Source of the DNA: Blasia pusilla
Lineage: Eukaryota > Marchantiophyta > Marchantiopsida > Blasiales
NCBI GenBank assembly: GCA_050084515.1
Contig: CM114272.1
Coordinates: 49,104,001 to 49,168,000 of the forward strand
Direction: 5' to 3'
DNA length: 64,000 nt
Of this stretch, positions 10,864-21,439 are shown piece by piece. Every line of letters begins with the position of its first letter. Positions within the stretch are counted from its first letter, which is position 1. Both the position numbers and the translations under genes were made by a program. The notes under the pieces were generated by a model. That model saw only the letters and a list, made by a program, of their open reading frames with translations, did no database searches and was not told where the DNA came from.

Positions 10864-11482
10864 ATGACGAGGAAAAAATCTCAAGCAAACAAGGCTGGGA
10901 GCTTCATTCCCAAGTCCATGAGGACTCCTGCGTCACCATCTCTAGGGCCTCGTTCGGCCAATAAGATAAGGGAGCAAGAAATCGAGGAGCGGGAAAGGGA
11001 AGTGGAGATGCACAGGCAAGAGCTTTGTGCTAAACGTGTAAATGAGGCGCTCAAAAAACAGAATGCAATGGCTGAGGCGTCGCAGGCCTTGAAGAAAAGG
11101 ATTGCCGATGAAAAGCGTGAAAAGAAGCGTCTGGATGCATCGGTGAGGAGAGCAGAATTGGAAAAAGCTCGGAGGAAAAAAGCAATTGCCATTGAAAAAG
11201 CCCTGCCCGTCCAACCGAAAATGTTGAGATGTAGGAAATGTCCCCGATGAAGTGCGTGGACACAATCAATATAGCGGAAACGGCCGAAGTTCAAGTGACG
11301 GACCATGAGGTCATGAGGACCGCCAGCGTGGAGATGGTGGACATCGTTGAAGAAGCAGGAGAGCGGTCATCCTCGTCTCTAAGCCCGGCGGAAGAAATAG
11401 ACCTCTATCGGATCGACGAGTTTCCAAGTGGCAAGTCCCAGAGCAGTTGGCTGGCCAAGACACCGAACCAGTCTTCGAGCGG
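10864..11482 (+). pseudogene. ParB/methyltransferase gene exon 1 (copy I)
   Basis: The frame opens at ATG 10,864 (MTRKKSQANKAGSF). It is basic at first and then a heptad-like, charged coiled coil over about residues 35-115 (EIEEREREVEMHRQEL and onward). A one-base loss near 11,200 relative to copy III shifts the frame; the original frame resumes at MSPMKCVDTIN (11,238) and runs on into the exon end. A GT donor (GGGTAAGA) follows at 11,483. A coiled coil at the N-terminus suggests dimerisation. This is the first exon of the gene whose later exons encode the ParB-like and methyltransferase domains. Confidence 0.65.
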
Positions 11483-11580
11483 GTAAGAGAGGATCTGTAT
11501 TCTTTGAATTATGTGAAGGCCCATGTTGCAATTCATTGGCAATTTAGTGTAGCTTATTGACCTTGTCCCCGTTGTGACAC

Positions 11581-12052
11581 GTGGTAAAGCAGATGGCACT
11601 GATGGAGGGCCAGAATGCCCGAGAATTACACTTTGCCGATTGCGAACAATGGATTACGTCCGCGAAATTCAGTCTGACGAGGATATTGCGAAGCTGAAAC
11701 AATCGGCAGCGACAACATCCTACGTCGACTGCTTCCCTCCGTTCTATGTTCAGCCTTACGATGACCATGGAACCCAAGCGCTGGTTACGGAGGAGGACTT
11801 GGAAGCGCTCGACACATTCTGGAGGATGAGAGATCAGGAATTCACAAGGGCGATAGAGGGGACGGAATTCAGCTGGATGTGGAACCTGTATTTCTTCATC
11901 TGGGATGGAAACCACAGGTTCATCGCGTGGACCCAGTTTGCAGAGGAGCGCCCAAACTCATTGGAGGCACAATTTTGCTTGAAGGCAGTGGTGCTACATC
12001 CATACCCTCATCACATGGCAACGGTGGAGATGCCCATGCATGCCATGAACAC
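11581..12052 (+). pseudogene. ParB/Srx-like domain exon 2 (copy I)
   Basis: The exon encodes about 157 residues ending at MHAMNT before a GTAAGT donor at 12,053. FFIWDGNHRFIAWTQFAEE contains the DGNHR motif (11,904-11,918) typical of the ParB/sulfiredoxin fold, where D-G-x-H-R forms the nucleotide-binding loop. ParB family proteins bind palindromic DNA and hydrolyse CTP or act as nucleases; some are joined to DNA methyltransferases in phage and bacteria. In this copy the splice acceptor is mutated: GACAG in copies II and III is GACAC here, so correct splicing of intron 1 would fail. Confidence 0.65.
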
Positions 12053-12755
12053 GTAAGTTTCCTCTTGCTACAAATCGTCGGACTCCGACAAGTTGTTTGA
12101 GTCGCCACTATTTTTGGAATGTTTTTGGCCAAAAGAAACTCGTCGGACTCCGACGAGTTGCTCGACTGATCACTGGTTTAGGATGTTTTTGGCCGAAAGC
12201 AACTCGTCGGAGTCCGACGAGTTGTTCGATTGACCACAGTTTAAGGATTTTTTTGGCCGAAAGCAACTCGTCGGAGTCCGACGAGTTGCTCGACTGGCCG
12301 CTGTTTTTGGATGTTTCTTGAAGAAAGAAACTCGTCGGAGTACAACGGGTTGCTTGACTCGAAGATGTTTTTGGATGTTTCTTTATGTTTTTGGCTGAAA
12401 GCAACTCGTCGGAGTCCGACAGGTTGCATTCGAAAGTAGGGGAGCTACATTTTTGGCGTTAAATTGCAGCTTTAATTGAAATTGCGCAACCTGTCGGACT
12501 CCGACGGGTTGATATGTTCACTTTTCTCGCGGTAACCACTCTCTAAATACGAATTATCTGACAACCCGTCGGAGTCCGACGGGTTGAAACCAAGCAATCA
12601 CAAATTTGAATGCAATCCGTTGGATTCTGATGGGTTGCAAAATTTAGCTCGTTGCTTCCATTCCAACCATGAGCTGTAACGACCTGTCGGAGTCCGACGG
12701 GTTGTAGGAACCCATGTACCTTGCAAAGTTTCTTATATTGAGTTTGGATGTGCTG
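12053..12755. repeat. 64-bp palindrome array filling intron 2 (copy I)
   Basis: Palindrome centres lie at 12,083, 12,148, 12,212, 12,276, 12,340, 12,414, 12,499, 12,574, 12,625 and 12,692. The first spacings are 65, 64, 64 and 64 bp, then 74, 85, 75, 51 and 67. Exact examples are 12,137-12,159, 12,200-12,224, 12,262-12,290 and 12,562-12,586. Units share a spacer core GGATGTTTTTGGCC. Most centres read GGA-N-TCC, which contains GANTC. The intron acceptor, CAG in copies II and III, is CTG here, so it is lost. Confidence 0.9.
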
Positions 12756-14205
12756 GATTGTATCGGAGGGGAATGTCACGCACCACTGGATCCACGATTG
12801 CGATCGGGTGAAGAAAATGCTAACGACGCACCCGACATAGTACAAGGGGTTCTTGGGCGACGCCCTTGTAAATGAGATGCTGGCAAAGGGTGCTCAAATA
12901 AAAAAAAGGACTTGGGCAAATTAGTTTTTTTCCCAAGATGCAGCCAGGACAATCCTTTTCTGGTCGAAGATACAGGCTGCCAAGAAGAGCGCTGCATTGG
13001 AGCTGGAGCGGAGGGAGAAAGTGTTTGTGTCTGAGCGTGCAAAGTTCATCCATGCTGCAGTATCTACTGCTATGAAGTACATGGCAAGCACGATGCAGCG
13101 CTACATCGCCATTCTCAACCCCGAACTTGGCCCCGATTTCTACAAGGAGCTTAAGGCGATAATCAAGCGCCAACGGAAGAGGGATGAAGATCGGCAAGGT
13201 CGTATTGTGGAGAAAGCATTGGAGCTGGAGCGCAGGGAGAAAGTGTTTGTGTCTGAGCGTGCTAAGTTCATCCAAGGTGCAGTATCTGCAGCTACGAAAT
13301 ACACGGCAAGCAAGATGCAGTGCTACATCGCCATTCTCAACCCCGAACTTGGCCCCAATTTCCACAAGGAGCTGAAGGCGATAATCAAGCGCCAGCGGAA
13401 GAGGGATGAAGATCTGTAGGGTTGAATTGGGGAGAAAGTGTCTCTTGATCGCGTCCATCGATTTGCCTTGTTTGGAATTTCGGAATTTAGGAGAATCTGA
13501 CTGATGAAAATCAGTCTCGAGGGCAGAGAGGCCCAAAAGAGGGCGGCACACCATCCTCCGGGTGTCTCTGATCTAGTGATCTCCCACTGGCTCCGTGAAT
13601 GGTCATTCTGGGACGCGTTGCGGCTTCTCGGGAAGTCCATGCTCGTGGGTCTCCAAGCGGAGCTGCAAAGAATACAGCCAATTCCGGAGGAAGCAAACCT
13701 GGAGAGTGTTGAAGATTTTGAACTTTGGTTGGATGGCATGCGGGACAAGCCCATAAAAAACCCAGGTTGCAAGACGATGTTCAAGGATCGTATCCTCCCT
13801 CATGAAGACCTTGATGAAGAAATAGAGGTGAAGAAAAGGGATTTCGCAAAGAAGAAGCGAGATCTTCAGGAGCAGGCGGTCGATGCATCTCGACTAAGAG
13901 CTGCCCAACGCATGGTGTTCAGGTACCTCGTCCATTGTAAGAATGCACGTACATGGCAAAAAATACCGTCAGCTTGCAAATTGTGGGCTTCTTCGCCTGA
14001 TGGAGAGACATTTTCCATGTACGACATGGAGATGGCTCAAAGCATGTCCGATTGGGAGGTGGAGAATTTCCCGATCTGGCTAGACTTCAACGACCCTGAG
14101 GACATAACCGAGCTTTGCTTGCTCTATGATGCAATGGCCGCAGGTAGGGACGACATCCCCAATTTCGTGCATGCCTGATGACTTTTTCGAAGGAGATGCG
14201 GAGGA
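12756..14205 (+). pseudogene. ParB/methyltransferase gene exon 3, left part (copy I)
   Basis: The region aligns with 25,071-26,290 and 37,467-38,690. It encodes a charged, helical region of unknown function; conserved words include LNPELGP, HWLREWSFWDALR and CPIWLDFNDPEDIT (with changes). A 74-residue block (ALELERREKVFVSERAKF to the next copy) is tandemly duplicated with a period of 222 bp at 12,994-13,215 and 13,216-13,437; copies II and III have it once. A stop at 13,417-13,419 and frameshifts break the gene. Sequence stops matching at about 14,205, before the methyltransferase exon. Confidence 0.6.
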
Positions 14206-14850
14206 GGTGCGGAAGCACTACCCAATTTCTGATAGGGATTGATTATGGGGGCAAGTTGCCCCATGTCGGTGCTCTCAGGAGCACAATGTAGCTTGCTGAT
14301 TTGTATTTTTACAGGCTTTATATTTTTGTTGGGAGAAATCAGCGCGGAAGCACTGCCAAATTTTGTGTAGGAGAAAGAGACATTGGGCTTTACGATAATC
14401 TGCATCAGTTTTTACTGGAATGTTCGATTCTAAATATTTTTTGACGTTGTTGTAGATCGTGAAGTTGTGCAATAAAAAATGTGCAATTTGGAGTTGCGAG
14501 CAAAAATTTATAGTCAATCTTGCAGAACTGCCATTATTAGGTGATTTTTAGGGTTAAATTGTTCAAACCCTAAACCAGCCGCCACACGCCGGCGGCGGCC
14601 GTGGTCGTCATAGTCACCGTCAATGGTCCGATGTCGACGTTCAAAAGTCATCGATCAACGGTCAACCATCACCATCAACAATCCACCGTCCGTTGTCCAC
14701 CCTTTGGTTGCCATTTCCACTGTTACGGAGTGGAGAGTCTTCCACGACGTTCGTTGATTCTCTGACTTGCGCCGCCACCACGTACTTTGTTTTCGCCGCC
14801 ACCGTCATCCCAATTTCATCAAGAACGAAGCACAAAGCACGAAGAAGAAG
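14206..14850. repeat. dispersed repeat R1, first copy
   Basis: This stretch is closely similar to 46,170-46,800 in the same orientation, including CCAAATTTTGTGTAGGAG and AGGGTTAAATTGTTCAAACC. It contains a CCATC-rich minisatellite-like part (14,600-14,700). It has no coding signature. It may be part of an LTR or leader shared by the retroelements to its right. Confidence 0.65.
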
Positions 14851-15700
14851 GAAGAACTCCGTCCTCCGGAAATTTAGCGCCGCGAAGCTCAACATGATTG
14901 AGATTCGAAACGACACATACTTTAAACAATTAGACTAGGAAAGGGCGCGACCCTTTGTATCAAATTGGTAGTTAGAATAGTTTTGTACCATGGATTCATA
15001 GGGATCGAGGAAAAGCTAAGAGAACCATAGATCTAGGTATTTGAGATATTGAAGAGACACCAACTTCATCAAGAACGCTTGGATCATAGAAACGATCCTA
15101 CTCGAGAATATTTAAGAAACAGACAGAAGCTATTATCATCATTCGCTCATGAAGTCCTTATGCTGTAGGAATGGTCCAAGCAAGAGAGTTGTACCCTCTC
15201 GAACTTGTAGATACTTTGAAGTCTTCCAATTCTTGATGGAGTAGTTAAGCATTCATTCATTCATTCGATGTGCGATGCTTATATCTTAATATTTTTTTAG
15301 TCCCGAGTGAAGAGTGAATCAGTGAACCTTTCTCATCAATGGAATAATCAATATAAAGTTGTATGAAATCTGTTTTGACAGAGAGTAACTGCCCGACGGA
15401 TTGAGTTCGAAAGTAGGAGAAGCCGACTTTATTCTTGAGGTCTCTGTGAGGTTCCGAGATGTCGAGAGAACAAATTGCCTCGAAAGGCCCTTTAAACTCC
15501 ACTCGAGAGAGAATTGAAGAAGAAAACATAGGTACTAAGAAGGATCGGAAGATGATACTGGAATACTACATTTGAATTACATAATCAATTACACTTTTAC
15601 AACATAATCATCACCTTATACTCTCTTTTCATCCAACAATGATCCTCTTGGGGATCGAACTCTACAATTGACTGTAAATAAGAAACACTTAGACATTACA
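14851..15700 (+). mobile_element. LTR/leader upstream of a Tat/Athila-like primer site
   Basis: No gene is visible. The stretch ends in CA at 15,700, about 17 bp before a tRNA-type primer site, so it is likely the right part of a 5' LTR. I did not find a second LTR copy in the window to confirm its extent. Confidence 0.4.
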
Positions 15701-15716
15701 TATAGACGAAGACTTT

Positions 15717-15735
15717 TTGGCGCCGCTGCCGGGGA
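15717..15735 (+). other. primer-binding site, Tat/Athila-type
   Basis: TTGGCGCCGCTGCCGGGGA differs at one base from the TTGGCGCCGTTGCCGGGGA motif common in plant Ty3/gypsy elements of the Athila and Tat lineages, where it pairs with a tRNA 3' end. It sits about 450 bp before a gag start. Confidence 0.7.
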
Positions 15736-16163
15736 TCATATCCTTGGCTGAGAAGGGAGAGAAAGACCCATGGGGAAGCAGGGAACGGAGAAAGAAGCTT
15801 CGCTCCTAGACAACCCACATTCTAATTCTTACTAAAGACCATCGGCTAGCTCTAGCGACCCCTGTAAGACAATGTATGCTTGAAGATAACAATACAGTTG
15901 TTGCATTGGTGCTAGAGAAGATAGGCCAACTAATTAGAATGGTCAAAGAACCGGTCGCCGAATGGTGCTTCGCCCATGGACGATAGTTGTACTTGGTGAA
16001 AACCCGGTACTTCTGTCTATGGGAGGAAAACTTGGCAGGAAGCGTAGGAGCACCAGGCACCCTCCTGTAGATGTAAAAAGAATCAGTAGTTAACCTCCAT
16101 CCATGGACCCTTACCCTATCGCCACCGTGGGGGTGATCGCGAGTTGCCAAATCCCCCAAGAGT

Positions 16164-17807
16164 ATGGAAGGCTCTCAGCCCTCTTCGCGAGAGCAGCGAG
16201 CCGATCGGCGCATGATGGCGGCGAGAGCAGAACAAGAACCGGCTTGAGACCCCTGGTTCGTCTCCGAGTCTTCGTCCTCTTCCGAAGGCGAAGACCAAGA
16301 AGAAAGAAAGGGACAAATTCCCTACTACGTCCCCTGCCAATTCGCAGTCGGACGAAGAGTCGTCCTGGGACCCCTTTGGAGAGTCAGGGAGCGAGGAGCC
16401 GATCAGAGCACCTCGGGCCGCACCTTTACCTCCTCCCTCTCGAGCATCAAGCCCGGGAGCCAGCAGGAGAGCAGTGCCCATGGCCAACACTAGAAAAACT
16501 CTACTAAGGTACCCCACCTTTGCTGGAGGCCGACGAGACGATGTGGATAACTTTGTTCTTGAATTCACCCATATCGCAAGAGCCAACGGGGAAGGGGCAG
16601 AGGAGGATTTGTTACGAGTCTTTCCAGGCCTGCTCAAGAAGCGAGCAAGCCAGTGGTACGAAGGTCTCGGAGCAGAAGTCACGGAAACCTGGAAAAGGGT
16701 CTTGGAATCCTTCCTACACGAGTTCCGCGACTTGGAGTTCGAGGACAGGCTTCTTACAAAGCTTCCCGACCTGAAGCGAAGAAAGAAGGAAACTCTCCGG
16801 GAATATACCCAACGGTTCCGGAGCCTTGTGAATAAGCTAGAACACACGACTACCTCTCAATTGGTAGATTGGTTCGTGTCTGGCTTGTCCAAAGAAATGG
16901 ATCTTTATTGCCGGAGAGGCCAACGGGATTCCCTGGAGGCAATCATAGCCTCTCGCTGGCGTCGCATTTAAGCCTCGAAAAGTCCCGCCGAACACGAAGA
17001 CGGCGTCACCAACGAAGAGGGGCGTCGCAAACTAGTGCTTCGTCCGAAGACGAAGCGTCCTCCACCGACACGGAATCCTCTACAGAGGATTCGTCTGAGT
17101 CCTCGGACTCGGAGCAGGAGGTAAAAGCTAAGAGGAAAGGGAAGAGCATGCATCATCGCTCCCCCAAGCACCAGACCAAAACCCGACCAAGTACCAAACG
17201 CCGCCCTCGGCGGTCGGAAAGTCCGAAGAAGAGGGGGCGGCAAGGAAGGCCGGCAAGTCGGCCATGGAGGAACTCAGTAAAAAAATGGCTGAGTTGAAGG
17301 TACATCTAGCGGCCCAGAAGGACCCCAGAAGACAACCCGGGCTGATGAGGCCCAACGTTTGGTGTAGTAGTTGTGGAACCCAGGGGCATACTGTACAAGA
17401 ATGCCCTGCTCAGAGGGATCTGCGGTGGGTCCAGGAAGAGGCCCCTATTGAAGAAGGATGGTATGAACCAGAACAGTGGGAAGGGTGCTATGCCGTGCAA
17501 GCGGTGCCACTCCCAAACCCTGGAAGAAGCTGGATCACGCGGTATGTACCTCCGAATACGAGGAACAGAGACCCCTGAGACAGATTATGGGTGCGGCAGC
17601 CTTCACGCCACCCATCAAGAGAAATTGTTGTTATAATAAGCTGCGCATGCAGCAGACCCTTTGGGCCAATAATTGCCCAAACCCGAAGCGACCGGTGGGA
17701 CTCAATCCCTTATGCGGGAACTGCAAGAAGGGCGGGCACACTACCGTGGAATGCCCGGAGCCTAAGGTCCCACGTTTGTTGGTCAGGTATGTAAATACTC
17801 CAGCGGC
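16164..17807 (+). pseudogene. Ty3/gypsy gag with two zinc knuckles
   Basis: A likely ATG at 16,164 is followed by an acidic region with a stop, then a clear Gag core from 16,474 (LRYPTFAGGRRDDVDNFVLE, LLKKRASQWYEGLG, LREYTQRFRSLVNKLE) of the retrotransposon-gag type. After a frameshift near 16,960 comes a Ser/Glu- and Lys/Arg-rich segment. Two perfect CX2CX4HX4C knuckles follow: CSSCGTQGHTVQEC near 17,370 and CGNCKKGGHTTVEC near 17,715, about 345 bp apart, in shifted frames. No pol of this element follows. The sequence joins the integrase of a different gypsy family at about 17,808. Confidence 0.75.
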
Positions 17808-19222
17808 TAGTGCAGCATGCCCATGAGGAGTTGGGTCACTTTGGGGTGAAGCGGACGTACAACTTGCTCCAAATTTAGTATTGGTGGCGAGGCATGTAAA
17901 CTGATGTTCAGCAATTTGTTGCCAGGTGCATGGTGTGTGATCGGGTTTGAGCATCATTCAATGCTCCGACTCCAGAGTTGCATCCATTATCGATCATGGG
18001 CTTAGGATATAGAATGCCTTTGACGGAGCGTCACAGTCGTTATGTGTTGGTGATGGTCAAGCACTTCTCGAAGTGGATCGAGTTGGTTGCATTGCCTGAC
18101 AAAGCGAGTGAGGGAGTAGCTTATGCCTTCCTTGACAGAGTGTTGAGTCATTATTGCGCACCGGTTGAGGTGTTGACAGACTAGGGTATCGAGATTCACG
18201 GTGAGTTCTAGGCCTTATGTGATCAGGCGTTGATCGACCACCGCACAACTTCGCGAGATCATCCTGAGGCGGATGGATGAGCGGAGAGAGTTGTGCAGAC
18301 GGTGAAGAGGGGTTTATGCAAGTATGGCTTGCAGAGAGGTCACCTAGGAGATTGGGACCTCTAGTTGTCATGGTTGGCGATAGGATACAGATTCAGCAAG
18401 CAGGCATCCTTAGCATCTTTTTCACCGTACTTGCTACTTTATGGCCGAAAGCCTAATTTACCTGGGGCCGTTTGTCAAGATGCTGGTGAGGTGCTGGACC
18501 TTGATGACCGACATATATGGATGCGAGCATGTTCTCAAAGGATTGAGTTGTTTTGGAGAGTGATGCCCATGGCATTCGAGAACTTGGCGATTGCGAAGCA
18601 TCGAGATACGTTGAGGTATGCGACTATCCGGGGTGATGGTTATCAACCAACTATCCGAGGTTTCATCAGGGAGATTATGTCAACTTGCAGCAGACAGCGC
18701 CGAGGACGTTGGATGTGACTGCAGGGCATACTATCCTGAGAGTGCGTGACGTTTTCCCATCCGGTGTTCTCTTGCTGGAGGGACGCGATGGTATGGTATG
18801 GAAGGAACATGTGCGTAATTGTGCGCCATGTCACCTTCCTAACATTGATGGTACAATAGATCTGAGCTTAGTAGTAGTTGTATGGTTTTGCCGCTCTATG
18901 TTGTATGGTTTTGCCCGTGGTGCGGCCACGATGCTAGTCTGTGATGGATGTTTGAGAGGTTGGCATATGGCATGTCTGACGCCACCTCTCACTAGGGTCC
19001 CTTGGAGACGATGGATTGTCCCAGATGTACATAGAGGAGATACTAGGTAGGTTTCGATTCCTACTTTTTCTATGACATGGATGACATGAAGGCGACTAAC
19101 GATGGGGCCACATGAGCACTCGGCCTTTTTGCTCTTAGCGTCCTAGAGATGTATGTCGTAGTAGGTAGAGATAGATGGCTATATGGAGTTAGAGGGACCT
19201 AACCACTAGCTAGGGGGGCGAT
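17808..19222 (+). pseudogene. Ty3/gypsy integrase and PHD finger fragment (G2)
   Basis: This is the 3' third of the same element family as G1 and G3, starting within the integrase zinc module (HAHEELGHFGVKRTYN). It continues through the core (KWIELVALPDKASEG, DHPEADG) and the conserved C-terminal region. It ends in a PHD finger whose first Cys pair is damaged (SMLYGFARG for CMLCGS) while MLVCDGCLRGWHMACL is intact. Several stops are present. RT, methyltransferase and gag parts are absent. Confidence 0.82.
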
Positions 19223-20003
19223 TGGAGATATTTTGGTACTTCTTGTCTCTGTGTATGGATGCCATGAGCTAGCATGGGATGGTGTTTGTTTGTGTGTGTG
19301 TTCGATGACAACGATGTATGTTGTGTAGCGATGTGTATGCGCACGACAATTATCACGACTGTTAGGATAGATCGGTGGGATCTAGAAGAGCGTCTTCACG
19401 AGTAGTGGAGGACATGCCCAAGAGGTCAAGAATGACCTGCTGAGGCCCCGGAAAACCTGAGAGAGCATGTTTCCCCTTCGTTCCGGCTCATTTGGAGCCA
19501 TATAGAGAAACTTACTACTTCGGGTAAGTTTCTATGTTGGGGATAGTTGAATTTCCACTTTTTTAAGTGGCCCTTGACCCGCTACAATAGGTCAAGAGCC
19601 AAGGAGATGACCTACGAGCATAGGTTACCGTTGAGAGGGCTTGGAAGAGGGAAGGGGATATATCTCCAAGAGAGGGAGCTTGAGAGCTCTTTCTCTCTTT
19701 GTTGAACCTCTTGGCATGAGGGGGCGGAGCTATGGTCTTGCTTGCCTTGTGTGTGTAACCCTAGCCTCTCATTAGGAGAGTGGGTTTGGTTTGACATTGA
19801 GAGAGACATCTGAGAGTGCACACATGTGAGAGCTATGGTGTGAGATGGTGTAGAGAGAGATTGGATCTTACTTTAATTGGAGATATTTTGGTAATTCTTG
19901 CCTCTGTGTATGGATGCCATGAGTTAGCATGGGATGGTGTGTATTTGTGTGTGTGTTCGATGATAACGATGTTTGTTGTGTAGCGATGTGTTTGTGCACG
20001 AAA
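19223..20003 (+). repeat. compound 3' terminus (A-B-A) of gypsy copy G2
   Basis: Segment A lies at 19,223-19,348 and again at 19,878-20,003, each 126 bp, flanking B at 19,349-19,877. A polypurine tract TAGGGGGGCG directly precedes the inner A. Sequence and order match those of G1 and G3. Confidence 0.72.
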
Positions 20004-20117
20004 ACTTTTATGACTCACTTAGTGGATGTCCGCTAGCGTGGGCTCCATAGACTTAGCTATTCAGGACACTCCCCCACTTAGTTGAGTCAACGTCCTTGTC
20101 AATATATTGGAGTTACC

Positions 20118-21372
20118 CTATCCCCTAAAGACACCATAAGTAGTCCCCAAATTGAATCCACCAACATCTAAGGTCTTGGACCAATCCGAGGTGCGGTAAG
20201 AGGAGAGGAAGAGAGGAAGAGAGGAGAGAGGAGAGAGGAAACTACCTTCAACCGAAATAGATATTTTTTTTTGAAGAAATAGTGGATTGAGATCATCCAC
20301 CTTCTCCGGGTACATGTTGACATCAATCTTGGGTTGAATACAAAATGCAAAGGTCTCTGTAATGCAAACATGCTCCAAACTTCCCCCGTCTACGAGTCTG
20401 AAACCGACACTTGTAAGATTGTCCACTTCGTCTTGAGTGCAGTTCGTACCTGCGACGATAGGCCAAATCGTGGGGGTATTCCCCGGAGCTCCAATGGCAG
20501 CCGGATAAGACTTTCGGAAAGCGCAAGATTCATTTGGGCAGAAGAAGTACTTCAATTGATCCCTGGTCCTCGTGAAACGATCAAAGGTTTTGAGTCCCCA
20601 AAACCCAGGCAGTGGTCGTCCAATCCTTGTACAATTCTTATTTAGGAAAGTGCCGCATGCTCTCCTAATGCCATCAAATTCTGCCCTGCAGGTGGATCCA
20701 TATCCAGGGTTGCTCTGAGATATATGCCAACGTTTTAGGTTGCAATCCACCTCCATTACCGGAATCCCATATTGTTGAACGGCCGCAGTGACAGGATGTT
20801 GCGTACTTCCAGCAACGGAGGGCTTTTGAAATAAAACATTCATTGATTTTGGAGAATTACTCCATCACGGATCTAGGACGGGTCCGGGGTCGCCGAATAC
20901 CTGGGCGGCCTAATTTCCTCATCCAAATCAATCACCGGAATCGTTCCTCGATGCTGCCTCTTCACCTACCTGAAGTCAAGATACTTATCTGGTCTCCACG
21001 AGTCTCGCTCGGACTACTCTACCACCATCTGTATGGGACGTCTTGAAACCCGCCCACGAATATCCCCACCAATGTGTACGTCTTGCTCGAGAGAAGTTCT
21101 AGCTACGCACTGGTTGAAGGCTTCCACATACATTTTTTCATCACCAGATCTCACAGCCGCCTTGACGTAGAGCTCGTAGATCGACGGCCCCCTTCCTTTT
21201 GTTATGCCTTTTGTGAGGAAAATATGGGATGCTGCAGACTGTAGCATTGCTCTTTCTTGGTCTTGTTGGCATGCCTCCACAAGTGAAATTCGTTGGCATG
21301 CTTGTGATGACCTCTAGGAGGAATGAACACTTTATGCTCCACTTGTGTTGGGGCAGAGGGCATTTTCATGAA
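20118..21372 (-). pseudogene. MULE transposase C-terminal exon (copy II)
   Basis: The minus strand first encodes PSAPTQVEHKVFIPPRG and HANEFHLWRHANKT, then AAVRSGDEKMYVEAFN. A long clean frame (20,118-20,843) follows, with IRRACGTFLNKNC, YFFCPNESCAFRKSYPA, PTIWPIVAGTNCTQDEV and a Cys-containing tail. FFYC-x(n)-C-x-(R/H)KK and (I/V)WP-x3-GTN are patterns I recall at the C-terminus of the same plant MULE transposases. A possible zinc site is formed by the Cys pairs. Frameshifts lie between 20,843 and 21,280. The GA-rich stretch at 20,195-20,245 adds low-complexity residues near the end of the frame. Confidence 0.62.
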
Positions 21373-21439
21373 TGTTCAATCCCTGCAACGACGACAATGT
21401 AAGAAGGGAAGGAAAAAAACTCAGGAGTCAAAGAAATAA

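Larger units (their letters stand above)
8050..14205. mobile_element. composite MULE-like element, copy I (truncated at both ends)
   Basis: This unit aligns in order with 21,360-26,290 (copy II) and 31,740-38,690 (copy III). It holds the inner part of a minus-strand transposase gene, a divergent promoter and the first three exons of a plus-strand ParB-like/methyltransferase gene, with palindrome arrays in the introns and promoter. The left end breaks inside a transposase exon against gypsy G1. The right end stops inside exon 3 at about 14,205. About 1.3 kb of transposase exon (the part matching 32,775-34,055) is deleted at about 9,040. Confidence 0.75.

Noticed and set aside
12053-12755. Regularly spaced palindromic repeats that look like a CRISPR array (about 29 + 35 bp).
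   Set aside because: The context is a eukaryotic intron with clear splice sites, the spacers are similar to one another, and there are no cas genes. It is a palindromic minisatellite.
12820-13554. Minus-strand open frame of 244 codons.
   Set aside because: It is antisense to exon 3, and its apparent internal repeat is the 222-bp duplication.
16116-16847. Minus-strand open frame of 243 codons.
   Set aside because: It is the antisense shadow of the gag gene, which has real Gag motifs and zinc knuckles on the plus strand.
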